Shown: positions 62,203 through 64,000 of the stretch, piece by piece
Layout: each line of letters starts with the position of its first letter
Position numbering within the stretch: the first letter of the stretch is position 1
Source: Pseudoxanthomonas sp. PXM01
Lineage (GTDB): Bacteria > Pseudomonadota > Gammaproteobacteria > Xanthomonadales > Xanthomonadaceae
Direction: 5' to 3'
NCBI RefSeq assembly: GCF_014851815.1
Contig: NZ_JACVAJ010000001.1
Location: forward strand, 1-64,000
Length of the DNA: 64,000 nt
The notes under the pieces: generated by a model
What the model was told of the DNA's origin: nothing
The model's database searches: none
What the model saw: the letters and a program-made list of their open reading frames with translations, nothing else
Made by a program: the position numbers and the translations under genes

Positions 62203-62517
62203 TTATAGCGAGAGGTTTCCGCCGGGAGCCACATCACGTCCGTATTCGAACGTGCGCTCCGCGACCAGGGCTCCACTACAGGTGAGCGTGACGCGATGTC
62301 CTTTGCGCGACGGGTTGATCAGAACGCGCTGTTCGAAGTTGCCTGACACAGTCCACGTCCTTGGAGCGCTGCTGGAATCGGTACCGCCGACAGATAGCAC
62401 GCAAGCGCTGCTCTCCGGCGTGGAGCCCAGCACGCTGAAGGTGCCGTGTGCGGGACCGAACCAATGTGCGCAGCCTGCCAGCAACATCAGCGTTGCTGCC
62501 GACGCAAGAAACTTCAC
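62203..62517 (-). CDS. Small lipoprotein of unknown function
   Basis: 104 aa from GTG 62517, chosen because the following residues form a lipoprotein signal with lipobox LLAGC (C16). The mature part is beta-rich with Ser/Gly and two cysteines; no family is recognised. It begins 16 bases after the eda stop on the same strand and is probably transcribed with edd-eda. Confidence 0.7.
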   Translation of the reverse strand: MKFLASAATLMLLAGCAHWFGPAHGTFSVLGSTPESSACVLSVGGTDSSSAPRTWTVSGNFEQRVLINPSRKGHRVTLTCSGALVAERTFEYGRDVAPGGNLSL

Positions 62518-62533
62518 GGCTGCCGAACCTGCG

Positions 62534-63190
62534 TCAGCCGCGAACGCGCTGCACGATGCCCGCCGCCTTGGCCGAGCTCTCGGTGACCTTGTCCCACTCG
62601 CCGTTTTCCAGCCAGTTCTTAGGCACCATCCACGAGCCACCGATGCAGACCACATTCGGCTGGGACAGGTAGTCGGCCGCGGTGTCTTCGGTGATGCCGC
62701 CGGTCGGGCAGATCTTCAGTTCCGACATGGGGCCGGCCAGGCCCTTGAGCATCGCCAGGCCGCCGACGGCGGTGGCGGGGAACAGCTTGCAGACGCGGAA
62801 GCCGCGCGCCATCAGCGACAGCAGTTCGGTCGGCGTCGCCGCGCCCGGCACCACCGGGATATCGGCGGCGGCCAGCGCATCGGCCAGCGCCGGCGGCGTG
62901 CCCGGCGTGACCAGGAAGTCGGCGCCCGCATCGATCGACTGCTTCATCTGCTCGGTCGTCAGCACGGTGCCGGCGCCGATCACGATGTCGGGCAGTTCCT
63001 TCTTCAGCATCGCCAGCGCCTCCATCGCCACCGGCGTGCGCAGCGTCAGCTCGATCGCCGGCAGCCCGCCCTTCAGCAGTGCTTCGGACACCTTGCGCGC
63101 CTCTTCCAGCGTGTGGACGGTGACGACCGGCAGGATGCCGGCGGCGCGGAGGAGGGATTCGGCTTTCTGCTGGCGGGCTTCGATGGTCAT
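62534..63190 (-). CDS. eda: 2-keto-3-deoxy-6-phosphogluconate aldolase
   Basis: 218 aa class I aldolase of the Entner-Doudoroff pathway that splits KDPG to pyruvate and glyceraldehyde 3-phosphate. The conserved AIELTLRTP carries the catalytic Glu, and CKLFPA the Schiff-base Lys. GGITEDTAADYL and the C-terminal GGSWM are typical. ATG 63190 gives the family length; an ATG seven codons upstream is also possible. Lies downstream of edd, with a REP-like element between. Confidence 0.95.
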   Translation of the reverse strand: MTIEARQQKAESLLRAAGILPVVTVHTLEEARKVSEALLKGGLPAIELTLRTPVAMEALAMLKKELPDIVIGAGTVLTTEQMKQSIDAGADFLVTPGTPPALADALAAADIPVVPGAATPTELLSLMARGFRVCKLFPATAVGGLAMLKGLAGPMSELKICPTGGITEDTAADYLSQPNVVCIGGSWMVPKNWLENGEWDKVTESSAKAAGIVQRVRG

Positions 63191-63222
63191 GTCGTTGTCT
63201 GGCACGTGCACTGTGTTGGGTG

Positions 63223-63283
63223 TGGGAGCGACGTCAGTCGCGATGGCGCAAGTGGGAAAGCCTCGCGACTTACGTCGCTCCCA
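63223..63283. repeat. REP-like inverted repeat between edd and eda
   Basis: Arms of 21 bases (63223-63243 and 63263-63283), TGGGAGCGACGTCAGTCGCGA and its complement with one mismatch, around a 19-base loop. It shares the GGAGCGACRTCRGTCGCGA core with the element at 36735. Confidence 0.82.
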
Positions 63284-63294
63284 CCAGGTTCCGG

Positions 63295-64000
63295 TCAGGC
63301 ATCCTTGGCTTCATGCGGCGCTTCGGCGGCATGCGCCGCGTCGCCCAGTTCGTATTCGGCATCGTATTCCCAGGTGCCGTCGTGGTACGGCAGGCCGCAG
63401 GAAATCGACATCGCGCCGCGGTCGGCCGGCGTGACCACATCGCGGCTCACCGCGAACAGGTTGCGACCCAGATCCAGCGCGGCGGGCGAGGTGTTCGGTG
63501 CGATTTCGCGCGCCGCCCACTCCTGCGCATCGACCAGCGCTTCCAGCGTGCCGGCTTCGGCGTCGAGACGGATGATGTCGCCCTCGCGCAGCTTGGCCAG
63601 CGGACCACCACGCGCGGCTTCCGGCGTCAGATGGATCGCGGCGGGAATCTTGCCGGACGCACCGGACAGGCGGCCGTCGGTCACCAGCGCCACGCGGCGG
63701 CCCTGGTTCTGCAGCAGGCCGAGCAGCGGGGCGAGCGAGTGCAGTTCAGGCATGCCGTTGGAACGGGGACCCTGGTAGCGCACCACGGCCACGAAGTCCT
63801 GCGGCAGCGCACCGGCCGCGTGCAGCTTGTTGAGCGCGCGCGGATCGTCGACGACGACCGCGGGCGCTTCGATGTAGCGGTATTCCGGCTTCACCGCCGA
63901 GGTCTTGATCAGCGAGCGGCCGAGGTTGCCGCGCAGCAGGCGCAGGCCGCCCTGGGCCTCGAACGCGCGCGACACCGGGCGCGCGACGTCTTCGTCCGCG
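63295..64000 (-). CDS. edd: Phosphogluconate dehydratase, 3' part
   Basis: The last 234 codons of an iron-sulfur dehydratase; the start lies beyond the right edge. The segment GGLRLLRGNLGRS and the motif TDGRLSGASGKIPAAIH identify Edd and separate it from the related dihydroxy-acid dehydratase IlvD. It converts 6-phosphogluconate to KDPG for Eda, encoded next on the same strand. Acidic Ala/Glu tail at the C-terminus. Confidence 0.94.
   Translation of the reverse strand, partial: ADEDVARPVSRAFEAQGGLRLLRGNLGRSLIKTSAVKPEYRYIEAPAVVVDDPRALNKLHAAGALPQDFVAVVRYQGPRSNGMPELHSLAPLLGLLQNQGRRVALVTDGRLSGASGKIPAAIHLTPEAARGGPLAKLREGDIIRLDAEAGTLEALVDAQEWAAREIAPNTSPAALDLGRNLFAVSRDVVTPADRGAMSISCGLPYHDGTWEYDAEYELGDAAHAAEAPHEAKDA

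Overview
The window is a high-GC stretch of a Xanthomonadaceae chromosome, with Pseudoxanthomonas, Luteimonas or Lysobacter as the closest fits. Three things support this: gammaproteobacterial gene order (comEC-exbB-exbD-msbA-lpxK-kdsB and uvrC-pgsA-tRNA-Gly/Cys/Leu), a GyrA with natural Gln at position 83 as in Stenotrophomonas, and a xanthomonad-type integron integrase. Genus is an inference; no rRNA is present.

Layout. (1) 1-3.8 kb: the cassette array of a chromosomal integron. Seven complete cassettes and one partial cassette read leftward, separated by almost identical 60-bp attC sites and visibly less GC-rich than the backbone. They encode a GIY-YIG-like protein, a protein with a HEPN-like RxxxxH motif, a small membrane protein, a lipoprotein, two immunity-protein-like products (Imm1-like and Imm8-like), a small unknown and a TPR-like protein. 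(2) 3.8-16.9 kb: intI reads rightward and is followed after one base by comEC, then an almost gapless colinear run: exbB, exbD, msbA, lpxK, kdsB, a low-MW tyrosine phosphatase, an NHL protein, uvrC, pgsA and four tRNAs. A strong sigma-70-like promoter for the tRNAs lies inside the 3' end of pgsA. (3) 16.9-46.4 kb: housekeeping and envelope genes, including a GltB-like FMN protein, tRNA-Val, gyrA, an alpha-2-macroglobulin / small periplasmic protein / PBP1C cluster, peroxiredoxin, a DnaJ-type co-chaperone, a Dcp peptidase, an amidohydrolase, glutathione peroxidase, TlpA, Fpr, scpA-scpB-rluB, a YciI-like protein and a BolA-like protein.

(4) 46.4-61.0 kb: a carbohydrate-utilisation locus. It contains a periplasmic GH3 beta-glucosidase, a LacI-family repressor, a TonB-dependent receptor, a lipoprotein with a glycoamylase-like (PF10091/GH144-type) domain, a CUT1 ABC importer without its ATPase, and a 1049-aa multidomain glycosidase-like protein. 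Four matching 14-bp palindromes (TGWAAWCGNTTACA) precede bglX, lacI, the receptor gene and the glycoamylase gene and define a likely local regulon. Beta-1,2-glucan is the best-guess substrate. (5) 61.1-61.4 kb: a non-coding array of thirteen 14-bp palindrome-like sites at an exact 21-bp period (two helical turns), the most unusual structure in the window. (6) 61.5-64 kb: a membrane protein, a small lipoprotein, eda, and the 3' part of edd cut by the right edge.
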